A stretch of DNA of 39,823 nt from Spirochaetota bacterium (GCA_026398635.1 JAPLSM010000067.1:1-39823), one strand, 5' to 3'; positions 18,561-28,975 are shown, counted from the stretch's first letter. Notes: generated by a model from the letters alone, not told the origin. Program-made: numbers and translations.

Positions 18561-19700
18561 TTGGAAAGGACACATAGCCTGTCCGCTGCCGCGACCGTCC
18601 AGCCGCTCGTTGAGCGACCGGCCGCGGGCAGCAACGCGCTCGCCGTCGAGCGCAGCGTAGGGGACGCCGCGGGGTTCGAGCTCTCGACCCACGGGGTCAG
18701 CAAGCGCTTCGGTCCGGTGACGGCACTCGACGGAGTGTCTCTCACCGTGTCTGCCGGCGAGTTCGTGACGATCCTCGGTCCTTCGGGATGCGGCAAGACC
18801 ACGCTCCTCCGCATCATCGCGGGCCTGGAGATCGCCGACCAGGGCACGGTCCTCCTCGGCGGCGCGGACATCTCGCGCCTGCCCGCCAACCGGAGGCCCG
18901 TCAACACCGTTTTCCAGAGCTACGCCCTGTTCCCCCACCTCACGGTCTACGAGAACATCGCCTTCGGCCTGCGGGCCCGGCATTTCGCCGATACGGAGGT
19001 GGACCGGCGGGTGGGCGAGGCCCTCGAGATGCTGCACCTCGAGGAGATGCCCGCCCGGCGCACCTGGCAGCTCTCCGGCGGGCAGAAGCAGCGCGTAGCC
19101 CTGGCCCGCGCGCTGGTGAACCAGCCCGACGTGCTCCTGCTCGACGAGCCCATGTCCGCGCTCGACGCGAAGCTGAGGGCCGAGGTCCAGCTCGAGCTGC
19201 GGCGCCTGCAGCGGCGCATCGGCAAGACGTTCATCCTGGTCACGCACGACCAGAACGAGGCCATGACCGTGAGCGACCGCATCTTCGTCATGTGCGAGGG
19301 GCGGATCGTGCAGTCGGGCCCGCCGGTGGAGGTCTACGACCGGCCCGTCAACCGGTTCGTGGCCGAGTTCCTCGGCACCACCAACCTCATCCGCGCGTGG
19401 CGGAACAACGGAACGGTGCACACCGAGATGGGCGACCTCAAGCCCCGGGCCCACCCCACGTGGGACAACGGCGTGCTCGCCATCCGGCCCGAGCGCATCC
19501 TCGTCAGGCGCGACCGGCCCGACGCCAACGGCGTCCGTGCCGTGGTGTCCGAGGTCTTCTACCGTGGCGACCGGCTCGACATCTACGTGCAGCCCCTCAA
19601 CCTGCACCTGCGCAGTGTCCCCGGCGCCGCCCACCTGAAGCCGGGCCAGGAGGTCTGGCTGGAGCTGCCCACCCGGCACCTCGAGGCGCTTGGTGAATAG
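18561..19700 (+). CDS. potA: ABC transporter ATP-binding protein, spermidine/putrescine (PotA) type
   Basis: GPSGCGKTTLLRIIAGLE Walker A; LSGGQKQRVALARAL; LLDEPMSALD; TOBE-like C-terminus; ORF open from 18462, TTG at 18561 preceded by AAGGGGG. Confidence 0.9.
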   Translation: MERTHSLSAAATVQPLVERPAAGSNALAVERSVGDAAGFELSTHGVSKRFGPVTALDGVSLTVSAGEFVTILGPSGCGKTTLLRIIAGLEIADQGTVLLGGADISRLPANRRPVNTVFQSYALFPHLTVYENIAFGLRARHFADTEVDRRVGEALEMLHLEEMPARRTWQLSGGQKQRVALARALVNQPDVLLLDEPMSALDAKLRAEVQLELRRLQRRIGKTFILVTHDQNEAMTVSDRIFVMCEGRIVQSGPPVEVYDRPVNRFVAEFLGTTNLIRAWRNNGTVHTEMGDLKPRAHPTWDNGVLAIRPERILVRRDRPDANGVRAVVSEVFYRGDRLDIYVQPLNLHLRSVPGAAHLKPGQEVWLELPTRHLEALGE

Positions 19701-20598
19701 ACTCCTCGTCTGGTACGGGGAGCTCAGCACCAGCAGGAAGCTCACGGCACGCGGCCTCGCGCTGATGGCGCTGCCCCTCGCCTGGATTTCGCTGCTGCTG
19801 GTCGCGCCCCTCGCCGCAATGGTGGCGTGGTCCGTGGCCACCCGGGGCCCGACAGGCGACATCGTCTGGACGCTCACCCTGGAGAACTTCCGGCGGCTCG
19901 CGGGCTTCGACTCCTTCGGCTGGACGAAGGCGTACCTCTCCATCCTCGGCAACACGGTGCTCATGTCGGCGGTGACGACGGTCGTCACGGTCGCGCTCTC
20001 CTATCCCCTGGCCTTCTTCATCGCCCTGCGGCCGCCGAAGCGGCGCTACCTCTGGCTCGCCATGGTGATGATCCCCTTCTGCACCAACCTCGTCATCCGG
20101 ACCTATGCGTGGATGATGCTGCTGTCCAACCAGATGCCCCTGGCGCGCCTCGCCCAGACGCTGGGCTTCATCGAGCCGTCCGCGGCCCTTTACCCGTCGA
20201 CGCTCGCGCTGTACCTCGGCATGGTGTCGAACTCGCTGCCCTTCGCGGTGCTGCCGCTCTACACCAACGTGGAGAAGCTGGACTGGGGGCTGCTCGAGGC
20301 CGGCCGCGACCTGTACGCGGGGCCGGTCCGCGTGTTCCTGCACGCCATCCTGCCCCAGACCCTGCCCGGTCTGGTGACGGCCGTCATCCTGACCTTCATC
20401 CCGGCCATGGGCGCCTTCGTCATCCCCGACCTGCTCGGCGGCGGCCGGCAGTGGATGCTCGGCAACCTCATTCAGCACCAGTTCGGTGTGAGCCGGGACT
20501 TCCCCTTCGGCGCGGCGGTCAGCCTCGTGCTGACGGCGATCACCCTCGTGGGGCTGCTGGTGCTGCGCCGGGCGGGCGATGAAAGGGTGCTGCCGTGA
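19690..20598 (+). CDS. potB: ABC transporter permease, PotB type
   Basis: Hydrophobic permease; FIPAMGAFVIPDLLGGGRQWMLGNLIQHQFG; within potABCD-like operon. Confidence 0.88.
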   Translation: MVNRLLVWYGELSTSRKLTARGLALMALPLAWISLLLVAPLAAMVAWSVATRGPTGDIVWTLTLENFRRLAGFDSFGWTKAYLSILGNTVLMSAVTTVVTVALSYPLAFFIALRPPKRRYLWLAMVMIPFCTNLVIRTYAWMMLLSNQMPLARLAQTLGFIEPSAALYPSTLALYLGMVSNSLPFAVLPLYTNVEKLDWGLLEAGRDLYAGPVRVFLHAILPQTLPGLVTAVILTFIPAMGAFVIPDLLGGGRQWMLGNLIQHQFGVSRDFPFGAAVSLVLTAITLVGLLVLRRAGDERVLP

Positions 20599-21398
20599 AG
20601 CGGCGCCTGCACCCCGGCTTCTCCGCCGCGGCGATCGCCACCCTCGTGCTCCTGTACCTGCCGCTCGCAGCCGTGGCCGCGCTGTCGCTGAACGCGTCAC
20701 GCTTCGGCGTGGCGTGGAAGGGCTTCTCGCTGCGGTGGTACGCCCAGCTCGCCTCGAACACGCTCGTACTCTCGGCCGCAGCCAACACGCTCGTGCTGGC
20801 TGCGGTGTCCACCGCGGCGTCAACCGTGCTCGGCACGCTGCTCGCCCTCGGCCTCGAGCGCTTCCCGTGGCCGCGGTGGCTGCGCAAGGCCATCGACGCC
20901 GTGGTCTACGTGCCCGTCGTGACCCCGGACATCGTCTTTGCCGTGGGCATGCTCCTCGCATTCGAGGCCGTGCGGGCGGTGCTCGGCGGCCTGCGCCTCG
21001 GCATGGCGACCATGATCGTGGCCCACGTGACGTTCCAGGTGAGCTTCGTGGCCCTCACGGTGTCGAGCCGACTCGCCACCATCGGCCGCACGGTGGAGGA
21101 GGCGGCGCGCGACCTCTACGCCGGCGCCTGGTACTCGATGCGTCGAGTGACCTTCCCGCTGCTCGCCCCCGGTGTGGTGGCCGGCGCGATGCTCGCCTTC
21201 ACGCTGTCGCTCGACGACTTCGTCATCAGCTTCTTCACCTCCGGGCCGTCCTCGGTGACGCTGCCGCTGTACATCTACGGCTCGCTCCGCCGGGGGATCA
21301 CGCCCGAGATCCACGCCTTATCCACCATCGTGTTCCTGGTGACGGTACTGCTCGTGCTCACGCTGCAGCTCGCCACCCGGGCCCCCAGGGAGGACTGA
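20595..21398 (+). CDS. potC: ABC transporter permease, PotC type
   Basis: VEEAARDLYAGAWYSMRRVTFPLLAPGVVAGAMLAFTLSLDDFVISFFTSGP. Confidence 0.9.
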   Translation: MKRRLHPGFSAAAIATLVLLYLPLAAVAALSLNASRFGVAWKGFSLRWYAQLASNTLVLSAAANTLVLAAVSTAASTVLGTLLALGLERFPWPRWLRKAIDAVVYVPVVTPDIVFAVGMLLAFEAVRAVLGGLRLGMATMIVAHVTFQVSFVALTVSSRLATIGRTVEEAARDLYAGAWYSMRRVTFPLLAPGVVAGAMLAFTLSLDDFVISFFTSGPSSVTLPLYIYGSLRRGITPEIHALSTIVFLVTVLLVLTLQLATRAPRED

Positions 21399-21401
21399 CC
21401 C

Positions 21402-22466
21402 ATGCGCAAGCTCTCGGTCACCGCTTTCGTCGTCGTCGCGGCCCTCTCGGCGGCTGCCGCCGCCCTAGGGCTGCTCGCTTCGTGCGCGAAGCAGGCCCCG
21501 AAAACCGTCACGGTCTACATGTGGTCCGAGTACATCGATCCGGCCCTGCTCGAGCAATTCGAGAAGGAGACCGGGCAGAAGGTCGTGCTCGACACCTACG
21601 AGAACACCGAGACCATGATGTCGAAGATCGCGAGTGCCTCGGACCTCTACGACGTGGTGGTAGTGTCCGACCACGCGGTGCGCCCGCTCTCGGGGAAGGG
21701 GACCTTCCGCCAGCTCGACACGAAGAAGATCCCGAACGCGAAGAACGTCATGGCCCGATTCCGCAAGCCCGCGTACGATCCCGAGGAGAAGTGGAGCCTG
21801 CCGTACCAGTGGGGCACCATGGGCCTCGTGTACCGCACGGACAAGGTGCCCGACATCGAACCCAGCTGGATGGCCGTGTTCGACCCGGCCCGACAGCCGG
21901 GCCCGGTTGTGCTGCTGGACTCGATGCGCGACCTCGTGGGGGCCGCGTTGATCGCGAAGGGATTCTCGCCGAACACCCGCAGCGCGGCCGAGCTCGCGGC
22001 CGCGGGCGACCTGCTCGCCGGGGCGCGCACGAAGCGCCTGGTCGGCTTCGCGGGCAGCCCCGACAGCGTGGGTAAAGTGCTCGCGGGCGAGGCGTGGATC
22101 GGCGTGGCCTACAACGGCGACGCGGTCTCCCGGCTCGACGACAACACCGATTTCAGCGTCCCTGTTGAAGGCACGATCATCTGGGTCGACGCGATGACCA
22201 TCCCCGCGAAGGCCCCCAACCCCGACGGCGCGCACCGGTTCATCAACTTCATCCTCGACGCAAAGGTCGGGGCCCAGCTCTCCAACTACCTCGCGTACGC
22301 GACGCCCAACGAGGCGAGCCTGCCGCTGATCGACGAGGAGGTCCGGGGGGACGTGCGGGTGTACCCGTCGGACGACCAGATGGCGCGCATGTCCGTGCTC
22401 GAAGACGTGCTCGACGCCACCACGCTCTACGACCAGGTTTGGACGCGCGTGAAGGCGGGGCAGTAG
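21402..22466 (+). CDS. potD: Spermidine/putrescine-type extracellular substrate-binding lipoprotein (PotD type)
   Basis: Lipobox LLASC; VTVYMWSEYIDPALLEQFEKETGQKVVLDTYENTETMMSKI. Confidence 0.92.
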   Translation: MRKLSVTAFVVVAALSAAAAALGLLASCAKQAPKTVTVYMWSEYIDPALLEQFEKETGQKVVLDTYENTETMMSKIASASDLYDVVVVSDHAVRPLSGKGTFRQLDTKKIPNAKNVMARFRKPAYDPEEKWSLPYQWGTMGLVYRTDKVPDIEPSWMAVFDPARQPGPVVLLDSMRDLVGAALIAKGFSPNTRSAAELAAAGDLLAGARTKRLVGFAGSPDSVGKVLAGEAWIGVAYNGDAVSRLDDNTDFSVPVEGTIIWVDAMTIPAKAPNPDGAHRFINFILDAKVGAQLSNYLAYATPNEASLPLIDEEVRGDVRVYPSDDQMARMSVLEDVLDATTLYDQVWTRVKAGQ

Positions 22467-22529
22467 GGGATCGCGGGGGCCCGTCGCGCGCGGGCAGGTC
22501 CGGGGCAGCCGCACCCGCGGCCGAGCGCT

Positions 22530-24227
22530 TCACACGTACACGAACGGCACGAGGTCCTTCTCTGTCGTCTTGAGCTGGACGCCCGCGTGGCATCGAGCCA
22601 TCTCGTCAGCAAAACGGCCTGCCGCGGCGAGATAGCCGTCGAACAGGAGGCCGAGCGTATCCTCGCTGACATCCATGGCTGCGGGATACACGGACCCGCG
22701 CAACGCCTCGGTGAGGCCGAACGTCGCGCGGACCGGTGCCGCCTCGCGGTGGCGCCACGCGCCCGTGTGCACGTCGAACCGGTACGCCGGCAGGAACTTC
22801 ACCCCGTGGTCGGCCACGAACCGGATCGCGGCAGCGATGAACTCCACCTCCCGGTCGGTGTGCAGGAAGTGGAAGGTGACACGCGTCCAGCCCGGCTTCA
22901 GCCCGATGTTGCCGCGACGGATGGTCTGCTGCAGCCGATCCGAGGTCTGGGTGTCGATGTGCAGGAGCCGGTGGCCGTAGGGCGCGGCGCACGAGCAGCC
23001 CGCCCGGCTCTGGATGCCAAACAGGTCGTTCAGGAGCGTCGTCACGAACCGCGGGTGCAGCCACGAGGCGCCCACGCGCACATTGAAGGAGAAGATGGGG
23101 AGGCCACGGGCGAGCCCCGGGCCGCCCATCAGCTCGATGGACGGGTGCGAAGCGAGCGCCTCCTCGGCGCGCGCGACGAGTTCCCGTTCCCGGCTGCCGA
23201 TCCGGGCAGGATCGAGACGGTCCTTCAGTTCCAGCGCGAGCGCCGCCCGGAAGGTCTGCAGGATGCCGGGGGTTCCGGGCGTCTCCCGGGTCTCGATGTC
23301 GGGGCTGTACTCCTGTCCATCGAAGTTCACGAACTCCACGGTGCCACCTGCGCCGATGGTTGGCGGCAGGTCAGCCCGATAGATGCGCCGGTGGATCACC
23401 AGGACGCCCGCGCTGCCCGGACCGCCGACGAACTTGTGCGGAGAGAAGTACACCGCGTCGAAGAACGCGCGCGGGTCGCGGTCGACGTCGATGGCCTCGT
23501 AGGGCGCCGACGCTGCGTAATCGAAGCAGGCCAGGGCGCCGTGGTCGTGGAGGAGGGCCGCGACCTCGTGCGCGGGGGTCTCCACGCCGGTGACGTTCGA
23601 GGCGGCCGAGAAGGCGCCGATCAGCTGCCGTCCCCGGTACTCAGCGCGGCCGAGCTTCGCCTCGAGGTCGCGGAGGTCCAGCCGTCCGTCGGCGGAGAGC
23701 TCCACCTCCACTACCTCGGCGAAGCACTCCCGCCACGACACCTCGTTGGAGTGGTGCTCGTAGGGGCCCACGAACACCACGGGCCGGCGGCGGTTCATCT
23801 GCGCAGCGAACCGTTCGAAGACGGCCGCACCAAGTGCGTCGCCGGCTAGGCGCGTGAACGCGTCCCGGCCGGCCGGCGGCACGTAGACTCCGAGGATCTG
23901 CTGCAGCAGGTGGACCGCGGCGGTGGCGCCCGCACCGACGCAGATGACCCGGTGGTCGGGTCCGGCATGGACGTGTCGCCGGATGGCATCTACGGCGGCA
24001 CGGAGGCGCTCCGAGGTGACGGTGCCGGTGGCGTCGTCCTCGGTGTGCGTGTTGCCGTAGAGCGCGAGCGCGTCGCGGAGGCGATCCTCGACGAACCCCA
24101 CCGCACGGCCGGAGGCGGTGGTGTCCGCGTAGGTCACCCGCCGCTCGCCGAAGGCCGTCACGATGGACGCGTTCCGCCCGACGATGTCCCGGCGCACTTC
24201 ATCCCAGATGTCGAGCGTCGCTGTCAT
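22530..24227 (-). CDS. Class V aminotransferase (cysteine desulfurase-like fold)
   Basis: YADTTASGR; VFVGPYEHHSNEVSWRE; DAVYFSPHKFVGGPGSAGVLV PLP-lysine motif. Confidence 0.9.
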   Translation of the reverse strand: MTATLDIWDEVRRDIVGRNASIVTAFGERRVTYADTTASGRAVGFVEDRLRDALALYGNTHTEDDATGTVTSERLRAAVDAIRRHVHAGPDHRVICVGAGATAAVHLLQQILGVYVPPAGRDAFTRLAGDALGAAVFERFAAQMNRRRPVVFVGPYEHHSNEVSWRECFAEVVEVELSADGRLDLRDLEAKLGRAEYRGRQLIGAFSAASNVTGVETPAHEVAALLHDHGALACFDYAASAPYEAIDVDRDPRAFFDAVYFSPHKFVGGPGSAGVLVIHRRIYRADLPPTIGAGGTVEFVNFDGQEYSPDIETRETPGTPGILQTFRAALALELKDRLDPARIGSRERELVARAEEALASHPSIELMGGPGLARGLPIFSFNVRVGASWLHPRFVTTLLNDLFGIQSRAGCSCAAPYGHRLLHIDTQTSDRLQQTIRRGNIGLKPGWTRVTFHFLHTDREVEFIAAAIRFVADHGVKFLPAYRFDVHTGAWRHREAAPVRATFGLTEALRGSVYPAAMDVSEDTLGLLFDGYLAAAGRFADEMARCHAGVQLKTTEKDLVPFVYV

Positions 24228-24400
24228 CCCTCCATTTTCGCACACGCCCAAGCCGCGCGGCTACCAGCGACGGCGTCGGGCAGGCGGGGTGACGGCGTCG
24301 TTGTCGGAGTTGGTAGAGCAACGGATCATTGGCACGGGCCGACTTGCATGAGGTCGAGGTACGGACAGGTTTCTTTACGCGCGGGAGTCGTATGCGCTAA

Positions 24401-25315
24401 ATGCCCTCGATGCTGCGCATGCTTCCAGAACGGCTCATTGTGTTCTCCCTGCGCCACGCGCGGATGGTGGTGGCCGCAACATTCGCGTTGACCCTCGTTT
24501 TCGGCTGGTTCGCCCTGAAGGTGAAGGTGAATCCGGATTTCTTCTCCCTGCCCTCGAAGGACGCGGAAGTCAACACCCTGCTCTAGCAGTACAGCAAGAA
24601 TGCCGTCCAGCTCGACGTGCTGGTATTCGCCGTGACCGCCGACAACGGGGACGTGCTCAACCCTGCCGCGCTCGCCATCAGGCTTATGAGCCCCGGTGGC
24701 GTCACACCGGACGCCCGGCACATCGACGAGTTCCACGCCCGGCTCTCCGGCACGCGCTACGCGCAGAACCTGGTTGTCTCCGCGAACGGACGGATGTTGA
24801 TTTCGTATTTCCAGACCGAGAACATGGAATCCTTCAAGGAGTTTATGGCGGATGTGGACAACATCACGGCGGCCGTGCGCGCTGCGGGGCTCACCCCGTA
24901 TGTCACGGGCACCATCCCCCTCAACGTGCGCACGGAATTCCACCTCTCGCACGACGCAGCTCCTGATCTCCTGGCCGCGCTCATCGGCATCCCCTTGGAC
25001 ATGACCACGATCATGGGCTCCAACATTACGATCGGGGTGGGCGTGGACAGCGCCATCTACCTGGTGATCCAGTTCCGGCGAGAGCTGGGTCGTGCACCTC
25101 TGGACCCGGCGCACGCGCTCAGCGACACTCTGGCCGCCATGGGCCAGCCCGTGCTCCTGTCCAGCTTCTCCATCATCGTCGAGATGCTGGTGCTGTTCAC
25201 GCTGCTGGCCACCACGGGCGGTACGCTCCTGAAGCTGCCGACGATCCTGGCGCTGGACGTCCGCTTCCGCATCGCCCGGCGGCAGCGCCGCCGGGCTGCC
25301 GGCCCTTCTGCTTGA
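24401..25315 (+). pseudogene. MMPL/RND-family transporter, decayed
   Basis: LPERLIVFSLRHARMVVAATFALTLVFGWFALKVKVNPDFFSLPSKDAEVNTLL then an in-frame TAG (24584-24586), then MMPL-like segment LDMTTIMGSNITIGVGVDSAIYLVIQFRRE; total only about 305 codons. Confidence 0.78.
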
Positions 25316-25630
25316 CGGGGCGGCCAGAGATTATTACGGTCTACTCAAGGAGGGGCAGAAAGTAGCGTGTCCACCTCGCTGGTCGGGTCCCGCGCGGAGC
25401 TGAAGCGCTCCAGGTTCGTCCCTCACGGGGTGTACCACGCCAAGGGCGTGAACCCCATCATGACCACCGACGTCTTCCGCAGCGGTATCGCGCACGACGT
25501 TCGGCTCGCCGAGCCCGACCCTGAGCCGGAGACGAACTCCAACATCCGGAACGAGTGGAAGATCGTCGCCACCCGTCAGCACGAGCGCCGCCGGATCTGC
25601 AGAAAGGCATTCTGGTAGGCCCGGTCTGGC

Positions 25631-26929
25631 ATGGCGCACCGAGGTTCGATCACCGCTTCCGTCCAGGATTGGTTTTTTATCGCGATCTCCTATGGCCACG
25701 ACCAGACCACCCGGCTTGTCCTGGAACTGGACGGCCGCGTGGACCACCCTCGCCTGGTGCGCGCTCTCGGATTGCTCTTCGAGGTGGAGCCCATCGCCCG
25801 CAGCCGGCTCGTCGAGGGGTTCTTCCGTGCAGTCTGGGAGCCACGGGAGGACCTGGAACCCTCCGCAGCCTGTCTCCTGCTCTCCTCCTCCGATCCCGTC
25901 CGGGATGTGCACGACTACATGGTGGCGCCGATCGATCCCCGCCGGGACCCCGTGGTCCAGGTGCGCGTGTTCCGATCTACCCGTGACACGGTGTGCGTCA
26001 AGGTGAGCCACGTGGCCATGGACGGATCCGGGCTCAAGCAGTTCGTGCAGAAGCTCACCATCCTCTACCGTGGCATCGGGCCCGACGCGAGACAGCCGAC
26101 GTTGCCCCCCGTTGCGGTGGAGCGCCGCCAATCCACAGCCCTGCAGTCATTCTCCTTCGGCACGAGACTGCGCACGTTCCTCACGCAGCCCTTCCACGAG
26201 AAACGGTGGCGGTTCCCCTTCCTCGCGGGAACCCCCTCAGAGATCACGTTCTCCGAACGGACGTCGGTCATCACGGTGCTGCAGCTGAGGGAGGCCGCGC
26301 GCGCGCGCGGCGCCACCATCACCGACGCGATCCTCACCGCCTTTGTGCGCGCGATATTCGAAGAGACCGAGACGCCCGCCCACGTCCCGCTGCCGTTCAC
26401 CGTGGCGGTGGACCTGCGCCGGTTCGTATCAGATCAGAGCATCCTCGGCATGTGCAATCTCTCGTCGCTCTCGTGGATCGAGCTGGTGCACGATCCTGGC
26501 GCGAGCATCGAGAACACGCTCGCGGAGGTGCACGACAGGCTCGGGGCCGCCCTGGCGGACGCGCCCGGCATCGGCCTTGCCATGGTGATGGAAATTACGT
26601 CGGTGCTCGGGTACCGGCTGTTCGTGGCGGGCAACCACCTGCGCATCCGGATGGCCCAGCGCGAGGGACGCGAGTTCCCCTCCCTGTCCAACATCGGTCC
26701 CATCGACAACCGCTTGTTCGACTTCGGGAACACGCGTATAACCCGGGCGCGGTTCTACGGTCCGGTGATCTACCCGCCCACTTTCTACATCGTCGCGGGC
26801 AGCTTCGAGAACTCGCTGTACTTCACCATCTCGTACCCCGGCAACCTCGTACCCGGCAACCTTGCCGAAGCGATCCTGGACCGTACCGTGGCTGAGCTGG
26901 ATTGCCTGCGCTTTGCACCGCAGCCGTGA
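25631..26929 (+). CDS. Condensation / acyltransferase-like protein (HxxxDG)
   Basis: KVSHVAMDGSGLKQFVQKL (HxxxDG); SNIGPIDNRLFDFG; 432 aa. Confidence 0.72.
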   Translation: MAHRGSITASVQDWFFIAISYGHDQTTRLVLELDGRVDHPRLVRALGLLFEVEPIARSRLVEGFFRAVWEPREDLEPSAACLLLSSSDPVRDVHDYMVAPIDPRRDPVVQVRVFRSTRDTVCVKVSHVAMDGSGLKQFVQKLTILYRGIGPDARQPTLPPVAVERRQSTALQSFSFGTRLRTFLTQPFHEKRWRFPFLAGTPSEITFSERTSVITVLQLREAARARGATITDAILTAFVRAIFEETETPAHVPLPFTVAVDLRRFVSDQSILGMCNLSSLSWIELVHDPGASIENTLAEVHDRLGAALADAPGIGLAMVMEITSVLGYRLFVAGNHLRIRMAQREGREFPSLSNIGPIDNRLFDFGNTRITRARFYGPVIYPPTFYIVAGSFENSLYFTISYPGNLVPGNLAEAILDRTVAELDCLRFAPQP

Positions 26930-27223
26930 CGCACCTCGCCGAGCGTGCCCGGTGGAACGTCGCGAGCTCCTGAGCTCCATGGTCGTCATCGGTGTGTCCA
27001 TTGTCCCGCATGACAGGTTTTCGTGATGAACGTCGAAATGGCAGCGTTCCGGGAGAAGCGAAGAGGGGAGGTCGGTCTCCTACCGATTGGGTGTGGCGCA
27101 GTGCGACCGCGGTGATCAGTGGGACAGCCCACCTGCTGCCATCGCAACTCTATTGGCTCCTGAATATACAATGCTCAATACTGGGATTGGGGGGGATTCA
27201 GGAGACCGCACGGAATTCCCAGT

Positions 27224-27349
27224 GTCTTGGAGAAGCGGCGGTATAAGGCGATCGAGCTATCGGTGAAAGGCAAGCAGACCGTTGAGATCGCGCTCATCGT
27301 GGGCATGCAATCCATCAGAGGTTCTTTCCCAATCCGTCACCTGAGCTGA
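27224..27349 (+). pseudogene. Helix-turn-helix remnant of a transposase (IS630-like N-terminus)
   Basis: VLEKRRYKAIELSVKGKQTVEIALIVGMQSIRG then loss of similarity and stop. Confidence 0.5.
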
Positions 27350-27640
27350 TGGAAGCGTCAAAGAAACCCCACGCCGCGAAGGGAGCAAATCCCGGAACGC
27401 CTCTGGTGATTCTCCGTCAGCCAGGTGCGAGAGGATGAAACTGTACCATCCCGCGCCAGCTTCGGCGCCGGCAGGACTGCCAGCGAGCGGCCAATTCTTT
27501 CGGCCGACCACGGAGGGGCGGATAGCCTGCTCGCAGGTGTGGTTGTCCGGCGCTAGGATGGAGCTGTCGAGGTGGCGCACAAGAATCGACCATTGCCTGA
27601 GGGTGTAGCCGATGGCCTTGCCCAGCATCATCGAGGATGG
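27340..27640 (-). pseudogene. IS66-family transposase C-terminal remnant
   Basis: MLGKAIGYTLRQWSILVRHLDSSILAPDNHTCEQAIRPSVVGRKNWPLAGSPAGAEAGAGWYSFILSHLADGESPEAFRDLLPS; DNN degenerated to DNH. Confidence 0.88.
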
Positions 27641-27859
27641 GATCTGTCCTTGGCGATGTTCCAGCCACCCCGTAGGGCGGGGTAACCATCCAGCTTCAAG
27701 GGAGGAAGGTTCTCTACTGGCAATTGGACACCCCAGCAGCGGGATCGGCGCAAGGTCATCTGAGAGGGACATTTCTGATTTGCGTTGACAAGCCGTGCCT
27801 GGCTGCCTCTTGACCTTCGCGGACGCTCGCCGTTCAATCGGCGGACGGAGCATGCCCCG

Positions 27860-28561
27860 GTGAAGATCACCTTCGTCTGGTTCGACCTCGGCTACACCCT
27901 GCTGTACCAGACGCGCGAGCAGGCGTACCGCGAGGTGCTCGCGGAGCTCGGCCACGCGTTCACGCTGGAGCGCCTGGAGCGCGAGTACCACCTCGGGGAC
28001 AAGCTGTTCATGCGCGAGTACCCCGGGGTGTTCGGGTGGAACCCCGACACCTTCGCGCCCTGGTTCCTCGGCGTGCTCAACCACCGGCTCGGCATCCGCA
28101 CCGACCTCTGCCGGACCTGGGGGCGGCTGAAGCAGGTGCTGGCGGCCGACCACACCGGCTGGCTCCCGTTCGACGGGGCTGCGGAGGCGCTCGCGGACCT
28201 GCGGCGCCGCGGGTACCGGCTCGGGGTCATCACCAACTGGGACCCCTCGGCCCGGACGCTCCTCGCCGAGCGCGGCCTCGACGCCTTCTTCGAGCAGGTG
28301 GTCGTGTCGTGCGAGGTCGGCTGCGAAAAGCCCGACCGGCGGATCTTCGACCTGGCCACGACCGCCGCGGGCGTCCGCCCTGCCGAGTGCCTGTACGTGG
28401 GCGACAACTACTACGTGGATACGGTCGGCGCGCGGGGGGCGGGCATGGAGTCCCTGGTCGTCAATCGTTTCGGCAGGCTGGGGGTCGAGGAGATCGTCGA
28501 CGCGCCGATCGTCACGCACGTAGGCGAGGTCGCGCGCTGGCTGGAGTCCGTGAGGCGCTGA
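27860..28561 (+). CDS. HAD superfamily hydrolase
   Basis: KITFVWFDLGYTLLYQTREQAYREV; LGVITNWDPSARTLL; GCEKPDRRIFDLA; YVGDNYYVDTVGARGAGM. Confidence 0.9.
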   Translation: MKITFVWFDLGYTLLYQTREQAYREVLAELGHAFTLERLEREYHLGDKLFMREYPGVFGWNPDTFAPWFLGVLNHRLGIRTDLCRTWGRLKQVLAADHTGWLPFDGAAEALADLRRRGYRLGVITNWDPSARTLLAERGLDAFFEQVVVSCEVGCEKPDRRIFDLATTAAGVRPAECLYVGDNYYVDTVGARGAGMESLVVNRFGRLGVEEIVDAPIVTHVGEVARWLESVRR

Positions 28562-28587
28562 AGCGCTGCCGCGGCGCGGCGGACGAC

Positions 28588-28975
28588 CGTCCTGCGCGGC
28601 GAGGTTTGCCCGGGCCTGCTGTTCCAGCCGGTCGTGGAACGCGGCGGTAAGGAAAATCCGCGGGAGTTCCAGGAATATGCGCAGCACCCGGGACCGTCCG
28701 GCCCTCCAGTCGGGATCCGGCAGGAACCCGTATTCCTGCCGCACGGCAGCCTCGTAGGCATCGAACCGGGCGGGAGGCGCGCCGAAGATCGCGAGATCGA
28801 TGTCCCGGACAGTTGCCGCGTCGCGGTTCGGACCCGCGCCTCTCGCCGCGTCGCGTGCGGACACGGGGCCGGCGGCGGGACCGCGCGACTCCTCCGTCCC
28901 CGCGAAGTGCGCCGTGGCGAGGACCAACCCGGCCGATGCCGAGCCGCGCTGTCGCCTTACGGAGGAGCGCCGCGG
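28588..28975 (-). pseudogene. HD-superfamily phosphohydrolase remnant (N-terminally truncated, frameshifted)
   Basis: SAALLRKATARLG in one frame and LVLATAHFAG..VRDIDLAIFGAPPARFDAYEAAVRQEYGFLPDPDWRAGRSRVLRIFLELPRIFLTAAFHDRLEQQARANLA in another. Confidence 0.68.

Noticed and set aside
24309-24380. tRNA-like stretch (GGAGTTGGTAGAGCAACGGA)
   Set aside because: Resembles a tRNA D-arm, but no anticodon arm, T-loop (GTTCGAAT) or acceptor pairing follows; at most a fragment or coincidence.
25367-25618. 83-aa ORF between MMPL remnant and acyltransferase
   Set aside because: No family recognised and lies in a decayed interval; not reported as a gene.
27257-28927. 556-aa minus-strand ORF as a single novel fusion gene
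   Set aside because: It is a chance concatenation of an HD-hydrolase remnant, antisense of the HAD gene and an IS66 remnant.
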